Below, one piece after another: positions 36,509-46,049 of a stretch of 64,000 nt of DNA (position 1 is the first letter of the stretch; each line of letters opens with the position of its first letter). Under the pieces are notes generated by a model. That model worked only from the letters and a program-made list of their open reading frames with translations. It was not told where the DNA came from and did not search any database. The stretch comes from Flammeovirgaceae bacterium 311 (GTDB taxonomy: Bacteria; Bacteroidota; Bacteroidia; Cytophagales; Cyclobacteriaceae). The translations under genes were made by a program, and so were the position numbers. The stretch is from contig CP004371.1 in assembly GCA_000597885.1 (NCBI GenBank), positions 992,001 to 1,056,000 of the forward strand, in the 5' to 3' direction.

Positions 36509-39500
36509 TTAGAGTTTTACATTCAGGCCAAGCAAAAACGTTCTGGGCCTTGGGTAGTAACCCAGGTCGATGCCAGAAGAAAAGCGGTCGGTTTCACCAT
36601 TATCGATACCATAGCCTATTTCAGGATCCATGCCGATGTACCTGGTGAAGGTGTAGAGGTTCTGCGCCGAAGCATACAACCTTACCTGCCTGTTATTGCC
36701 TGCTTTCAGCAGCCTGCCCAGGTCGTAGCCCAGGGTTACGTTGCTGATGCGCAGGAAGCTGCCATCGTGGATGTACAGGTCTGAAAAGTTAGTCCAGTTC
36801 CTGGCATCTTCTGTTACCCTTGGCATGGAATTGGAAGAGCCCGGCCCGTGCCAGCGATCCAGAATAGCGGTAGAATAATTGGCAAACTGATTGGCATGAT
36901 TCCGATAGGTTTGTACAATCTGGTTTCCGGTAACGCCGGATGCCAGCATGGAGAAATCAAAGCCTTTATAGTCTGCACCAAGGGTAAAGCCAAAAGTAAA
37001 GTCGGGGTTCGGATCTCCGATTTGTACCCGGTCCAGGTCGCTGATCACACCATCACCGTTCTGGTCTACGTAGCGTACATCACCGGGTCTGGCACCTGGC
37101 TGAATCAGCCTGCCTTCGGCCTCTGATCTATAGGCAGCCACTTCTGCTTCGGTCTGGAAAATTCCGGCAGTTTCAAGCCCCCAGAAATAACCGATGGGGA
37201 AGCCGCTCTGGGCTCTGTAAAACTCTAATGAGTTATCGAACAGCTGATTGGAAGGACCATGGATAATGCCATCACTGATTGGAATATTGCCCACCCTGTT
37301 CTTATTGTAAGCACCGTTAACACCGATGTTGTAGTTAAAGTCGCCGATGTTGTTGTTGAAGCTAAGGGCAAGTTCTACGCCGCTGTTCACCACATCGCCA
37401 CCATTGATGTAAGGAGCTTCTGCACCTGCTGTTGCCAGTACGGGCGCTACAATCAGCCAGTCTTTGGTGGTTTTATTATACCAGTCGAAGTTGATGTTTA
37501 GCTTACCATTGAACACGCGTGAATCGAAGCCTATGTTGGTCTGCTCAGATCTTTCCCACTGCAGGTCACGGAAACCCAGGCGGCTGGGGAAGGCGCCCGG
37601 TGTCAGCACACCCTCTTCGTTACCGAAAGAATAATTGGTATTGGCGAAAGTTACAGGTGCCATGTACTGGAAGGCTCTGATATTCTGGCTACCCACCTGG
37701 CCCCAGCTGGCGCGGAGCTTAACGTAGTTGAGCAGGCCTTTGGTAGAACCGAAGAAATTTTCGTTGGAGATGATCCAGCCAGCTGAAACAGATGGGAAAT
37801 AGCCCCAGCGGTTGCCCTCTGCAAACCTGGAGGAGCCATCGGCCCGGAAGGTAGTGTTCAGCAGATAGGTCTCTTTGTAATTGTAGTTAAACCTCCCAAA
37901 GTAAGACATCCTCCTGTCTTCGTCGAAGGGTCTGCCATAGAGGTCAATTTGTGCTCCGTCTGTATTGGTAGCATTGCCCAGCCAGGCATAGCGCAAATCG
38001 CCTATCACCAGGTTAGTGTTGCTGCCCCTGATCTCGGAGCCATCGAACTGGAAAGCAGATGAACCTAACATTGCTTCGAAGCTGTGTACATTATTCACAT
38101 CAAAGCTGTAGCTTAAGAGGTTATCCCACAGCAGCGACCTACCTTTTGACTGGTTTTGTGTAGCCCTGGAAAAATCATTGAAGGCGTAAATAGACAGCCG
38201 GTAAATCGGGCTGTAGGAACGTCCCTCATTGGCATAGTAATCTAAGCCAAGGCTGGTGCGGAACCGCAGGTTTTCGATGGGCTCTATCGTCAGGTAAACA
38301 TCTCCCAGCAGCTTTTGCTCATTATTCCTGTTCTGATTGCCCAGGACCATTTGTGCATAAGGGTTGGCCTCGCCGGGATTCCAGGTAGAGTTTTCGTTGT
38401 TGAAGAAGTTACCCTCTTCATCATACATGGGTACAAAAGGACTGGTATTGAAAGCACCCCTTAAGGCGTTGTTATACTGATTGCCCACTGAGATACCATT
38501 ATTCTGTGTGTAGGCAAATGTCAGGTGTTGTCCCAGCTTTATAATATCCTTGAACACATTATGTTCTGTGTTGATGCGAAAATTGTAGCGTTCGTAGTAG
38601 GATAGATCTTTTCCTCCCACTATGCCCTCCTGGGAGGTATAAGAAAGTGAAGTAGAGAAGGTGGAGAATTCAGACCCGCCCTGTGCGCCCAGCGAATAGT
38701 TTTGGGTAACTGCATTGTTTACAAACATCTCATCGATCCAGTCGGTACCCTCTCCCATTTCAGCTATTTCCTCGTTAGTAAAAATGGGTAGTTTACCAGA
38801 GTTGATGGCTGCTTCGTTCATGATGGCAGCATACTCAGTAGCATTCAATAGATCAACTTTTCTTGGCCTGTTCTGTATGCCGTAGAAAGAATCAAAGGTA
38901 AGTGTTGGTGCCTGCCCTCTTCTGCCCTGCTTGGTGGTAATGAGCACTACGCCATTGGCTGCCTGCGAACCGTAAATAGCAGCCGATGCTGCATCTTTCA
39001 GCACGTCAACGGACTGAATATCGGCAGGGTTCAGGTAAGAAACATCACCTGTCAATACACCATCTACCACGTAGAGCGGATTAGAATTACCAATGGTACC
39101 TACCCCTCTAATCCGCACCCGCATGCCTTCGCCTGGCTGTCCGGAGGTGGAAGAGATCTGCACACCAGGCGCCTGCCCCTGCAGTGCCTGCATGGGGCTG
39201 GTAGTGCTTAGCCTTTGCAGGGCATCGCCCTCTACCTGCAGTGTGGCACCGGTTGTTAATTTCTTTTTCTGTACACCATAGCCTACCACCACAACTTCAC
39301 TTAGCGCCTCAATATCGGGCAGCAGCTGCATGTTAATGGTGGTGCGGTTATTGATGGCCACCTCTTCGGTCAGGTAACCTACAAAGGAGTAGATCAGCAC
39401 ATCTCCCTGCTCGCCAGCCGGGATCTGCAAGCGGTAATTGCCGTCTATATCTGTGATGGTACCTACACTGGTACTGCCTTTCAGGCGTATGGTCACCCCC

Positions 39501-39607
39501 AGCATGCCATCGCCGTTCTCGTCGGTAACGCGCCCGCTGACGATATCCTGTGCATAAGCTGCCCCACAGAGGTAGAGCAGCAGCATGAGTAATAAACTTT
39601 TCTTCAT
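36509..39607 (-). CDS. SusC/RagA family TonB-dependent outer-membrane transporter
   Basis: A 1032-residue TonB-dependent glycan importer. It has a signal peptide (LLLMLLLYLCGAAYA), a carboxypeptidase-regulatory-like beta domain (SGRVTDENGDGMLGVTIRLK, residues 22-100), then the plug with GYGVQKKKLTTGATLQV, the SusC signature MRVRIRGVGTIGNSNPLYVVDG and VLKDAASAAIYGSQAANGVV. A 22-strand barrel extends to the C-terminus, ending in an aromatic-rich last strand (PRTFLLGLNVKL). With SusD it forms the substrate-specific uptake complex energised by TonB-ExbBD. No FecR/sigma-type anti-sigma pair is next to it. Confidence 0.97.
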   Translation of the reverse strand: MKKSLLLMLLLYLCGAAYAQDIVSGRVTDENGDGMLGVTIRLKGSTSVGTITDIDGNYRLQIPAGEQGDVLIYSFVGYLTEEVAINNRTTINMQLLPDIEALSEVVVVGYGVQKKKLTTGATLQVEGDALQRLSTTSPMQALQGQAPGVQISSTSGQPGEGMRVRIRGVGTIGNSNPLYVVDGVLTGDVSYLNPADIQSVDVLKDAASAAIYGSQAANGVVLITTKQGRRGQAPTLTFDSFYGIQNRPRKVDLLNATEYAAIMNEAAINSGKLPIFTNEEIAEMGEGTDWIDEMFVNNAVTQNYSLGAQGGSEFSTFSTSLSYTSQEGIVGGKDLSYYERYNFRINTEHNVFKDIIKLGQHLTFAYTQNNGISVGNQYNNALRGAFNTSPFVPMYDEEGNFFNNENSTWNPGEANPYAQMVLGNQNRNNEQKLLGDVYLTIEPIENLRFRTSLGLDYYANEGRSYSPIYRLSIYAFNDFSRATQNQSKGRSLLWDNLLSYSFDVNNVHSFEAMLGSSAFQFDGSEIRGSNTNLVIGDLRYAWLGNATNTDGAQIDLYGRPFDEDRRMSYFGRFNYNYKETYLLNTTFRADGSSRFAEGNRWGYFPSVSAGWIISNENFFGSTKGLLNYVKLRASWGQVGSQNIRAFQYMAPVTFANTNYSFGNEEGVLTPGAFPSRLGFRDLQWERSEQTNIGFDSRVFNGKLNINFDWYNKTTKDWLIVAPVLATAGAEAPYINGGDVVNSGVELALSFNNNIGDFNYNIGVNGAYNKNRVGNIPISDGIIHGPSNQLFDNSLEFYRAQSGFPIGYFWGLETAGIFQTEAEVAAYRSEAEGRLIQPGARPGDVRYVDQNGDGVISDLDRVQIGDPNPDFTFGFTLGADYKGFDFSMLASGVTGNQIVQTYRNHANQFANYSTAILDRWHGPGSSNSMPRVTEDARNWTNFSDLYIHDGSFLRISNVTLGYDLGRLLKAGNNRQVRLYASAQNLYTFTRYIGMDPEIGYGIDNGETDRFSSGIDLGYYPRPRTFLLGLNVKL

Positions 39608-39663
39608 GATTGGTGTGGTTTAATGTAGTGTGTTCATTGTAGTGTTAAAAAAAATATCCCGGA

Positions 39664-42537
39664 TTACTTAAGCTTCACCGTTTTGGCGGTACCATTGTAG
39701 CGCACCACCTGATCGGGCTGTGCATCGAACTGCAGGCTTTTAGCCTTTTTAGGATTTACATAAACTACATTGAAAGTCCTTTCCTTCAGCATACCATCGA
39801 AATTGCCTTTACGCTCTCCAATGGTGAGGCTTTTGCTTTTTTCGTTGTAGCTAAAAGGAATGGTTGCGAACTTGCCCTGTTCGTAATTGTAGTTGGTGTT
39901 TTCATCTTCGTACAGCTCAAAGCTGCCGTCCCTGCCACCATATACATAGAGGGTAATGGTTTCGGCCGGTTTTTCGGTGGTGTACTGGATCTCAGGACCA
40001 AAAGGCAGAATGGCGCCCTCCTTCACAAAAAGCGGCATGCGCTCATAGGGAGCATCGGCCGTAATATGGCGGCCACCCTGCTGATAGCTGCCATCGTAAA
40101 GGTTATACCAGCCACTGCCTGCAGGCAGGTAAAGCTTTTTGCTGGTGGCTTTGTACTCGGTTACCGGGCTTACCAGCAGGCTGGGACCGAACATATACTG
40201 ATCGCCAATGTTAAGCACATTTTTATCAGTGCCAAAATCCATCACCAGCGCCCGCATCAGGGTATAATCCTTGTGGAACACATGCCCGGTTAAGGAGTAA
40301 ATGTAAGGCATCAGGCGGTAGCGCAGATGGTTGTAGTAGAGCATTGACTGGTAAGCCTTATGATCATCCGGAGCGATGTTGAACATTTCCCGGTACGGAT
40401 ACTGGCCGTGCGAGCGGAACAGTGGTGTAAAGGCGCCAAACTGGTGCCAGCGGGCATTCAGCTCCCGCCACTCCTCAAGGGCCTCTCCTTCAGGATTTGG
40501 TCGGTCGTATTTGTTCTCGACAAAGAAACCGCCGATGTCGGTAGTCCAGTAAGGAAGTCCGGAAAGCGAGAAGTTAAGTCCGGCGGGTATCTGGCGGGCC
40601 AGCTCCTCGAAGGTAGAGGAAATATCGCCGCTCCAGGTAGCAGCACCATAGCGCTGCAGGCCTGCAAAAGCAGATCTGGTGAGGATGAACACCCGCTCAT
40701 TTGGATTTACCTCGCGCTGGCCTTCATAGATACCTTTGGCATTCATTAAGGAGTAGGCATTAAAGTACTCTGTTGCAGAGCCCAGGTAAGTTGGGTTCAT
40801 GAGCGACTTGCGGTGTTCTATGGAAGCGTTGGAAAGAATATCCGGCTCTGTGGCATCCAGCCACCAGGCATCGAAGCCTTTGCTGTAGAGCTTTTTGCTT
40901 AGCATTTCCCAGAAGAGCTCGCGTGCCTCCGGGTTGAAGGCATCGTAGAAGGTAGATACATAGCCTTTGCCAATCCAGTCGCGCTGCTGATTCTGGATGT
41001 TTTGCTTATAGAGCAGCCCTTTAGCATTTAGCTGCTTATAGTGCTCTATACCCTCATAAAACTTAGGCCACACCGAGATCATAATTTTGGCATTATGCTC
41101 CTCGTGTATCTCCCTGATCATGCCTTCCGGATCCGGGAAACGGGTGGGATCAAACTCATGGCTGCCCCACTGATCTTCTTCCCAGTATGACCAGTCCAGT
41201 ACGATATTATCAATAGGAATTTTGCGGCTTCTGAATTCTCTGATGACAGAAAGGAGCTCTTCCTGTGTTTTGTAGCGTTCACGGCTTTGCCAGAAGCCCA
41301 TTACCCATTTGGGCATTACCTGTGCAGCACCGGTCAAAGTTCTGTAGCCACTGATCACCTCGTCCATGTGCTGGCCCCACACAAAGTAGTAGTTGATCTG
41401 ATCGGCCGCCTCGGAAGCAAAGGAAAACTGATTCTGTGCCTGCTTCGGCTGTGGGGTCAGGTAGCTAAGGGCTATGTAAGACTCACCGCCATCGGGCTGC
41501 CACTCTATTTTAACCGGATGTTTTTTGCCTTTCTCCAGTCTGTGGGTAAAAACAGCAAGGCCGGGATTCCATGCCTCGCGCCATTTATCCAGCAGCAGTT
41601 TGTTATCGATCCAAACCTTTACATAACCGGCAGAAGGCAGACGAAAGTGGTGCTCTCCTGTCTGATCAGACTCCAGAAAACCCTCCCAGGTAACCAGCGA
41701 TTCACCCGTCAGGGTAAAGCCATTAGGATACTTATTCTGGTCTTCCAGGAATTCGTAATCGATTGTGGACTCCTGCAAAACAACAGGAGCAGCTTCAGAA
41801 TCCTGCTGTGAGAGATAGGTAGCCGTTAGTCTACCCTTTTTTCCATCCTTATCATAGAGTGTAAAAGCAGAAAGGGGCTGGTAGGGACGCACATCGCCAA
41901 ACTTGGTTATGGAGTTATTATCCCAGAGAATGCCATAGCCTTTGCTGGATACCAGGAAAGGCACTACTGCCACGCCATTATACTGAGTAAGATCTACCTG
42001 ATGGCCCCTGTAGTTCATCAGACCCGTCTGGTGCTGGCCCAGACCATAAAAAGCCTCTCCATCGGCAGCCCTAAAGCTTTTCTCTACCGCATAGCTCTGT
42101 TTCTGATTTAGGGTTACCGGCTTAAAGGCCGGGGCACCTACACCAGTTTCCTGCAGTACAACATTTCCCTTATTGTCTGAGAAGGTTAGCTCTCCGGTAT
42201 TTCCATTAAGCTTCACCACCAGGAATTTTGTGGTAATGGTCAGATCTTTCCCTGTTTCGGCCATCTGCCAGTCTTTGAAAGTTTCCAGTGGAGATGCGAT
42301 CATCAGGCTGGATGGTTCTTTCAGGGCTTCTTCCGGAGTAGAAAGTACCTGAATGATCTTATCAGATACCACCCGCAGTTTCATTTGCCGGGCAGCGCCT
42401 GCTTCCCTACTGCGCAGTTGCACCACTACCCCATCTGACTCTTTTCGATAGTTCTCCACTACCGGCTCCTGAAAGGATGAAAGTGTAATCACCAGCAGGA
42501 GCAACATTAAACTGTGGAACTTCATTTTTAACCTCAT
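39664..42537 (-). CDS. GH31 alpha-glycosidase with PA14 insert (alpha-xylosidase-like)
   Basis: A 957-residue exported GH31 enzyme, first gene of the SusCD operon. A signal peptide is followed by an N-terminal beta domain (about 30-230) with a PA14-like insert at about 230-350 (WEGFLESDQTGEHHFRLPS, VKVWIDNKLLLDKW). The (beta/alpha)8 barrel has GFWQSRERYKTQEEL and DNIVLDWSYWEEDQWG, the nucleophile Asp in AWWLDATEPD near residue 560 and the acid/base Asp in TWSGDISSTFEEL near residue 635. DUF5110-like C-terminal beta domains follow. The PA14 insert and WLDATEPD motif are typical of Bacteroidota alpha-xylosidases acting on xyloglucan oligosaccharides, but alpha-glucosidase or other alpha-glycosidase activity is possible. 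Confidence 0.92.
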   Translation of the reverse strand: MRLKMKFHSLMLLLLVITLSSFQEPVVENYRKESDGVVVQLRSREAGAARQMKLRVVSDKIIQVLSTPEEALKEPSSLMIASPLETFKDWQMAETGKDLTITTKFLVVKLNGNTGELTFSDNKGNVVLQETGVGAPAFKPVTLNQKQSYAVEKSFRAADGEAFYGLGQHQTGLMNYRGHQVDLTQYNGVAVVPFLVSSKGYGILWDNNSITKFGDVRPYQPLSAFTLYDKDGKKGRLTATYLSQQDSEAAPVVLQESTIDYEFLEDQNKYPNGFTLTGESLVTWEGFLESDQTGEHHFRLPSAGYVKVWIDNKLLLDKWREAWNPGLAVFTHRLEKGKKHPVKIEWQPDGGESYIALSYLTPQPKQAQNQFSFASEAADQINYYFVWGQHMDEVISGYRTLTGAAQVMPKWVMGFWQSRERYKTQEELLSVIREFRSRKIPIDNIVLDWSYWEEDQWGSHEFDPTRFPDPEGMIREIHEEHNAKIMISVWPKFYEGIEHYKQLNAKGLLYKQNIQNQQRDWIGKGYVSTFYDAFNPEARELFWEMLSKKLYSKGFDAWWLDATEPDILSNASIEHRKSLMNPTYLGSATEYFNAYSLMNAKGIYEGQREVNPNERVFILTRSAFAGLQRYGAATWSGDISSTFEELARQIPAGLNFSLSGLPYWTTDIGGFFVENKYDRPNPEGEALEEWRELNARWHQFGAFTPLFRSHGQYPYREMFNIAPDDHKAYQSMLYYNHLRYRLMPYIYSLTGHVFHKDYTLMRALVMDFGTDKNVLNIGDQYMFGPSLLVSPVTEYKATSKKLYLPAGSGWYNLYDGSYQQGGRHITADAPYERMPLFVKEGAILPFGPEIQYTTEKPAETITLYVYGGRDGSFELYEDENTNYNYEQGKFATIPFSYNEKSKSLTIGERKGNFDGMLKERTFNVVYVNPKKAKSLQFDAQPDQVVRYNGTAKTVKLK

Positions 42538-43190
42538 TGTCTTCCGTATTATGACTTAGAAATCATTCGTTTATCCTTAAAGCGACTGGTTATCTGCAAT
42601 CGTTTGTGGAAGGTAAACCGATACTTTAAGACTGAGGGTCCCTATATGTTAATGTTGTAGTGATCAAATGTTAACCATGCGTTATTTTTCTGTTTATCAG
42701 GTATTTAAGCCTGTTTTCTCTAAAAATTCCTGCAGCTGCAGTTAACTGACGATACCCCTGCCATTAACGAATGATACCCATCTTTTAAGATGGGTATCAT
42801 TCGTTAATGTAGTTTATGTAAAGGGTGTTGAAATGGGGTGCTATGAGGATTCTACTAAGCTAAAATAATGGCAGCGGCTTCTGCCATCCCAGCAGCCTGT
42901 AGCTTTCAGCTTTGGTATGATTTGATCATACTGACAAAGAAGCTTTTGTGGGTGCTCGTTTTTGGTATTAACCATTCCAATTTACTAAATGGATCCTATT
43001 CGGGCTATGGCAAACCCAATGAAAACTATAGTGTTATAAAAGTAATGCTGGCAGGAATCATAAAAGCCAAGTGGTAAATTTAGGTGTAAAAACATGTGAA
43101 ATAATTTGTTATTCTTTACTCATTTTTTCCCTTTATCTATTTATACATTTACGTTTTAAGTACTTATAAAACTAATGATAACTGCATTCC
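42538..43190. other. Divergent intergenic region of the PUL
   Basis: About 650 bases between the leftward GH31 operon and the rightward DUF4038 gene. It must hold both promoters. A long palindrome lies in the middle (separate entry). An open frame at 42868-43077 on the + strand has no family and no good start context and is not called as a gene. The last 120 bases before 43190 are very AT-rich, as expected of a promoter. Confidence 0.55.
42763..42808. repeat. Perfect 22-bp palindrome between divergent PUL operons
   Basis: The left arm 42763-42784 begins ATTAACGAATGATACCC, and the right arm 42787-42808 is its exact reverse complement, with a 2-base TT loop. There is no T run, and neither flanking gene ends here, so it is not an ordinary terminator. 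It lies 226 bases upstream of the GH31 start and 383 bases upstream of the DUF4038 gene. It may be an operator, a cruciform or a mobile-element remnant. Confidence 0.8.
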
Positions 43191-45128
43191 ATGAATATTA
43201 AAAAGTTATACTTCCCTCTGTTTTGCCTGCTGGTTTTATGGCTGACTTGTGTTCAGGCAGTTGCTTTTCAAACTACTCCCTCTGCCAATCCTCATGTATG
43301 GGAAATGCAGGAAATCGTTTTAAAGGCAGAAAAAGCCTATGATAATTACTATACTGATGTTACGGTATGGGTAGATTTAAAAGGTCCTGATTTTTCCAAA
43401 CGAATATATGGCTTCTGGGATGGTAACAATACTTTTAGGGTAAGACTTGTAGCTACCAAGCCTGGTCAATGGGAATGGACAAGTGGGTCGAACCAGAATG
43501 CGGATGCCGGGCTAAACGGAAAGGCCGGCCGGTTCACGGCAATAGAATGGACAGAACAGGAAAAGCAGGAAAACCCGAATCGCCGCGGCTTTGTGCGTGC
43601 CACACCAAACGGACATGCGCTGCAGTACGCCGATGGAAGCCCGTACTTTATGGTTGGCGATACCTGGCTGGCCGGTACCACCTGGCGACTGCCGTTTCGC
43701 AATGCGCCTACATCAGATCAATACCAACCGGGCCCCGGCATCGGCTTCGAAGACGCCATTCATTTCCGCAAAAAGCAGGGGTTTAATTCTGTAAGCATGA
43801 TTGCTGCCTTCCCTAACTGGGAAGCGGACCTGAAACCCAGCACTTATGCAGATGAAAACGGGGTGTTTATCCGTAATGCCTGGGAAAAATTCGGCTATGA
43901 TGTTGCCACAGGCAAAGGGACCGATGCTTCTGGCGGCCTGAGTTATTGGGGCACTTTTACCGCCAAGAATATGCGTGACGAAAGGGGAAATTTGCCCTTT
44001 TCTCCTTCTGATAAACACAAAGGCGTTTCAGATTTTAACCGGATCAATCCAGCCTATTTTCAGAGCCTTGATAAAAAAATGCAGTATATGTCCGAGCAGG
44101 GTTTTGTGCCCCTGCTGGAGACCATCCGGCGAGATGCTGGGCCATCCTGGAATGCCTATTTTGACTTCAACGAGAGCTTTGGCCGCTACGTACAATATCT
44201 TATCTCCCGCTACGGCGCTCAGAACTTTGTGTTCAGTGGCATTCACCTTGATTGGATTCCTAGGGACTTCAGCCTTACCGCAAAACAGTTCAACGAGGCC
44301 TTGACCTATCACCTGGAAACATACGGTCCTCCGCCCTTCGGGCAATTACACACAAGCCTGATTGATCACTCGACCTACACCACCTTTGGTCATGGGGAGG
44401 AAGTGCCCTGGCTCGATATGCACAGTGTAGGCAACAAACCCCGCGACCATGGTTTTTATGGTGCTATGGATACCCTTTTTCACCTGAAGCCTGCTTACCC
44501 GGCTATCAACTTTGAGCCATATTATACGGGCTGGAATCATGAAATCAATAAGCCGGGAGGCGAAACCCCGCCGTCGAACTCAGAGCGGGACAACTATTTT
44601 GCACGGGCGCAGATGTATGGCTCTGTTCTGTCCGGAGGCTTATCAGGCCATGTGCATGGTACTGCTGCTTATGATATTACCACTACCGGAGAGCCTGCCG
44701 GAGCCCGCCCTCATATCTGGGATGCTCTGCAATACGAATCCGGAACACAGATGCAGCATCTGAGATCTTTTGTACTTTCCGAAGGCGGGCGTTATCAGCA
44801 CTTAGAACCCTACTATCATCATCTCCATCCGCAAAAAGCAAAAAGCAGTTCTGTTCGTGGTTTGGACGGTTGGTCATTTATGATGATAAACCCGGAAAAA
44901 GAATTCGCTTTGCTTTATTTTGAAAACATGGCAGAGCTACCCAGGATAAGTGGATTAAAAAATAACACTTCCTATTCCTTCCAGTGGTTCGATCCCAGAA
45001 ATGGAGAGTGGAAACAAGCTCAGACTATAAAGTCAGACCGGAAAGGTAATTTGACCATACCAAACTTCCCCGGCGGTTCTAATCCATCTTCAACAGACTG
45101 GGCAGCCAAAATCCTGGAAAACCGTTAA
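43191..45128 (+). CDS. Exported DUF5060/DUF4038 glycoside hydrolase (apiosidase-like)
   Basis: A 645-residue secreted enzyme. A signal peptide (LFCLLVLWLTCVQAVAFQ) is followed by a DUF5060 beta domain at about 30-120 (EIVLKAEKAYDNYYTDVTVW, FWDGNNTFRVRLVATKPGQW, a typical fibronectin-like opening). A DUF4038-type TIM barrel lies at about 130-540 (YFMVGDTWLAGTTW, KKQGFNSVSMIAAFP, GFVPLLETIRRDAG, FVFSGIHLDWIPRD, YPAINFEPYYTGWN, SGGLSGHVHGTAAYD). A C-terminal collagen-binding-like beta domain reads PRISGLKNNTSYSFQWFDPR. Members of these clans include apiosidase-like and other plant cell-wall glycosidases. The Glu of NFEPYY and the carboxylates near HLDW are catalytic candidates. It is divergent from the PUL operon and probably part of the same glycan programme. 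Confidence 0.85.
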   Translation: MNIKKLYFPLFCLLVLWLTCVQAVAFQTTPSANPHVWEMQEIVLKAEKAYDNYYTDVTVWVDLKGPDFSKRIYGFWDGNNTFRVRLVATKPGQWEWTSGSNQNADAGLNGKAGRFTAIEWTEQEKQENPNRRGFVRATPNGHALQYADGSPYFMVGDTWLAGTTWRLPFRNAPTSDQYQPGPGIGFEDAIHFRKKQGFNSVSMIAAFPNWEADLKPSTYADENGVFIRNAWEKFGYDVATGKGTDASGGLSYWGTFTAKNMRDERGNLPFSPSDKHKGVSDFNRINPAYFQSLDKKMQYMSEQGFVPLLETIRRDAGPSWNAYFDFNESFGRYVQYLISRYGAQNFVFSGIHLDWIPRDFSLTAKQFNEALTYHLETYGPPPFGQLHTSLIDHSTYTTFGHGEEVPWLDMHSVGNKPRDHGFYGAMDTLFHLKPAYPAINFEPYYTGWNHEINKPGGETPPSNSERDNYFARAQMYGSVLSGGLSGHVHGTAAYDITTTGEPAGARPHIWDALQYESGTQMQHLRSFVLSEGGRYQHLEPYYHHLHPQKAKSSSVRGLDGWSFMMINPEKEFALLYFENMAELPRISGLKNNTSYSFQWFDPRNGEWKQAQTIKSDRKGNLTIPNFPGGSNPSSTDWAAKILENR

Positions 45129-45400
45129 CCTGTTCCAGGGTTTCGGAGGTATAAAAAAGTTATGTCAGGGGATTAGAAAAACTATCAGCAGGATATAGTC
45201 CTGAGTCTTATAATATACTAATGACTAATTCCTACGGTAATCTTTCTGACTTTGATAAGGCATCTGGATTTCAGTAAAATCAGATGGTGATTGTTGATTC
45301 AAAAATCAGCAGTGGGCAATGTAAAAAACATGGAAATACAGCCTCTCTTTCATAGAGTTGTTCAACAGCTACTGTTGTTACTCTTCGTTTATTTTTTATT

Positions 45401-45724
45401 TTAGTCCACAAACGTTTCCTTTATCACCCGCTTACATTCAGTTATTACAGCAGGGTCAAGATGGCCTAGGATTTTGATCACCCTAGTTTTGTCAATTGTC
45501 CTGATTTGGTCGATCACTACCCAACCTATTTGGTTATTGTGCCTTACCTGAACCCTTGTCGGATACTTATGGCTCTTGGTAGTCATAGGAGCAATAGTGA
45601 TATTCCGGAGATTATTATTGATCTCATCGGGAGATATTATCAAGCACGGCCTAGTCTTATTTATTTCACTTCCAATCGTTGGATCCAGATTGACCAGCAC
45701 GATGTCATATTGGCTTAATCCCAT
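45401..45724 (-). CDS. mazF: MazF-family endoribonuclease toxin
   Basis: A 107-residue PemK/MazF toxin that cuts mRNA at short motifs. The family opening is complete: YDIVLVNLDPTIGSEINKTR (the DP-x-x-G-S-E-x-x-K-x-R motif), PCLIISPDEINN, the strand NITIAPMTTKSHKYPTRVQV with the catalytic Arg/Thr region, and GWVVIDQIRTIDKTRVIKIL. It overlaps the upstream antitoxin by 10 bases, the usual translational coupling. The pair sits next to a cluster of insertion-sequence remnants at the border of the cassette array. Confidence 0.95.
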   Translation of the reverse strand: MGLSQYDIVLVNLDPTIGSEINKTRPCLIISPDEINNNLRNITIAPMTTKSHKYPTRVQVRHNNQIGWVVIDQIRTIDKTRVIKILGHLDPAVITECKRVIKETFVD

Positions 45725-45960
45725 TGATCAAAGCTTTCATCATCAAACACATCATCCATCAAAAGCTGGTCCTCGCCTTTCTTGTGTATCTGCTTGAAAG
45801 CTTTATCCCATCCTTCCCTAGGATTTGATACTGGCTTCAGCACTATTTGACCTTCTTCCAGAATTACTTCAACTTTGTCTGTGATGTGATACCTCTCAAG
45901 GATGCTCTTTGATAGTCGAAGCCCTTTTGAGTTTCCGATTCGTATGATTGGTTGCTCCAT
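45715..45960 (-). CDS. mazE: MazE-family antitoxin (AbrB/SpoVT fold)
   Basis: An 81-residue antitoxin beginning at the ATG at 45960. The start at 45975 would leave almost no 5' leader behind the promoter at 45983, so the inner ATG is preferred. The swapped-hairpin AbrB domain is clear: IIRIGNSKGLRLSKSILERY and VEVILEEGQIVLKPV. The C-terminal tail is strongly acidic (LLMDDVFDDESFDQWD), as expected for the part that blocks the basic groove of MazF. It likely binds its own promoter with MazF. Confidence 0.93.
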   Translation of the reverse strand: MEQPIIRIGNSKGLRLSKSILERYHITDKVEVILEEGQIVLKPVSNPREGWDKAFKQIHKKGEDQLLMDDVFDDESFDQWD

Positions 45961-45982
45961 AATAATTCCATTCATGTAATTA

Positions 45983-46012
45983 CAAAGTTATTACAATAAC
46001 GGAAATCTCCAA
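45983..46012 (-). promoter_or_regulatory. Bacteroidota-type promoter of mazEF
   Basis: On the - strand TTG (complement at 46010-46012), a 19-base spacer and TAACTTTG (complement at 45983-45990) match the Bacteroidota sigma-ABfr consensus TTG-N19-TAnnTTTG. It lies 22 bases before the preferred mazE start. Confidence 0.75.
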
Positions 46013-46049
46013 CAGAACGTTTCTCCTGTTTTAATTCTAACTAACGTTT

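Noticed and set aside
42868-43077. 69-codon open frame upstream of the DUF4038 gene
   Set aside because: It lies in the promoter region, its composition shifts midway, and no ribosome-binding context is seen.
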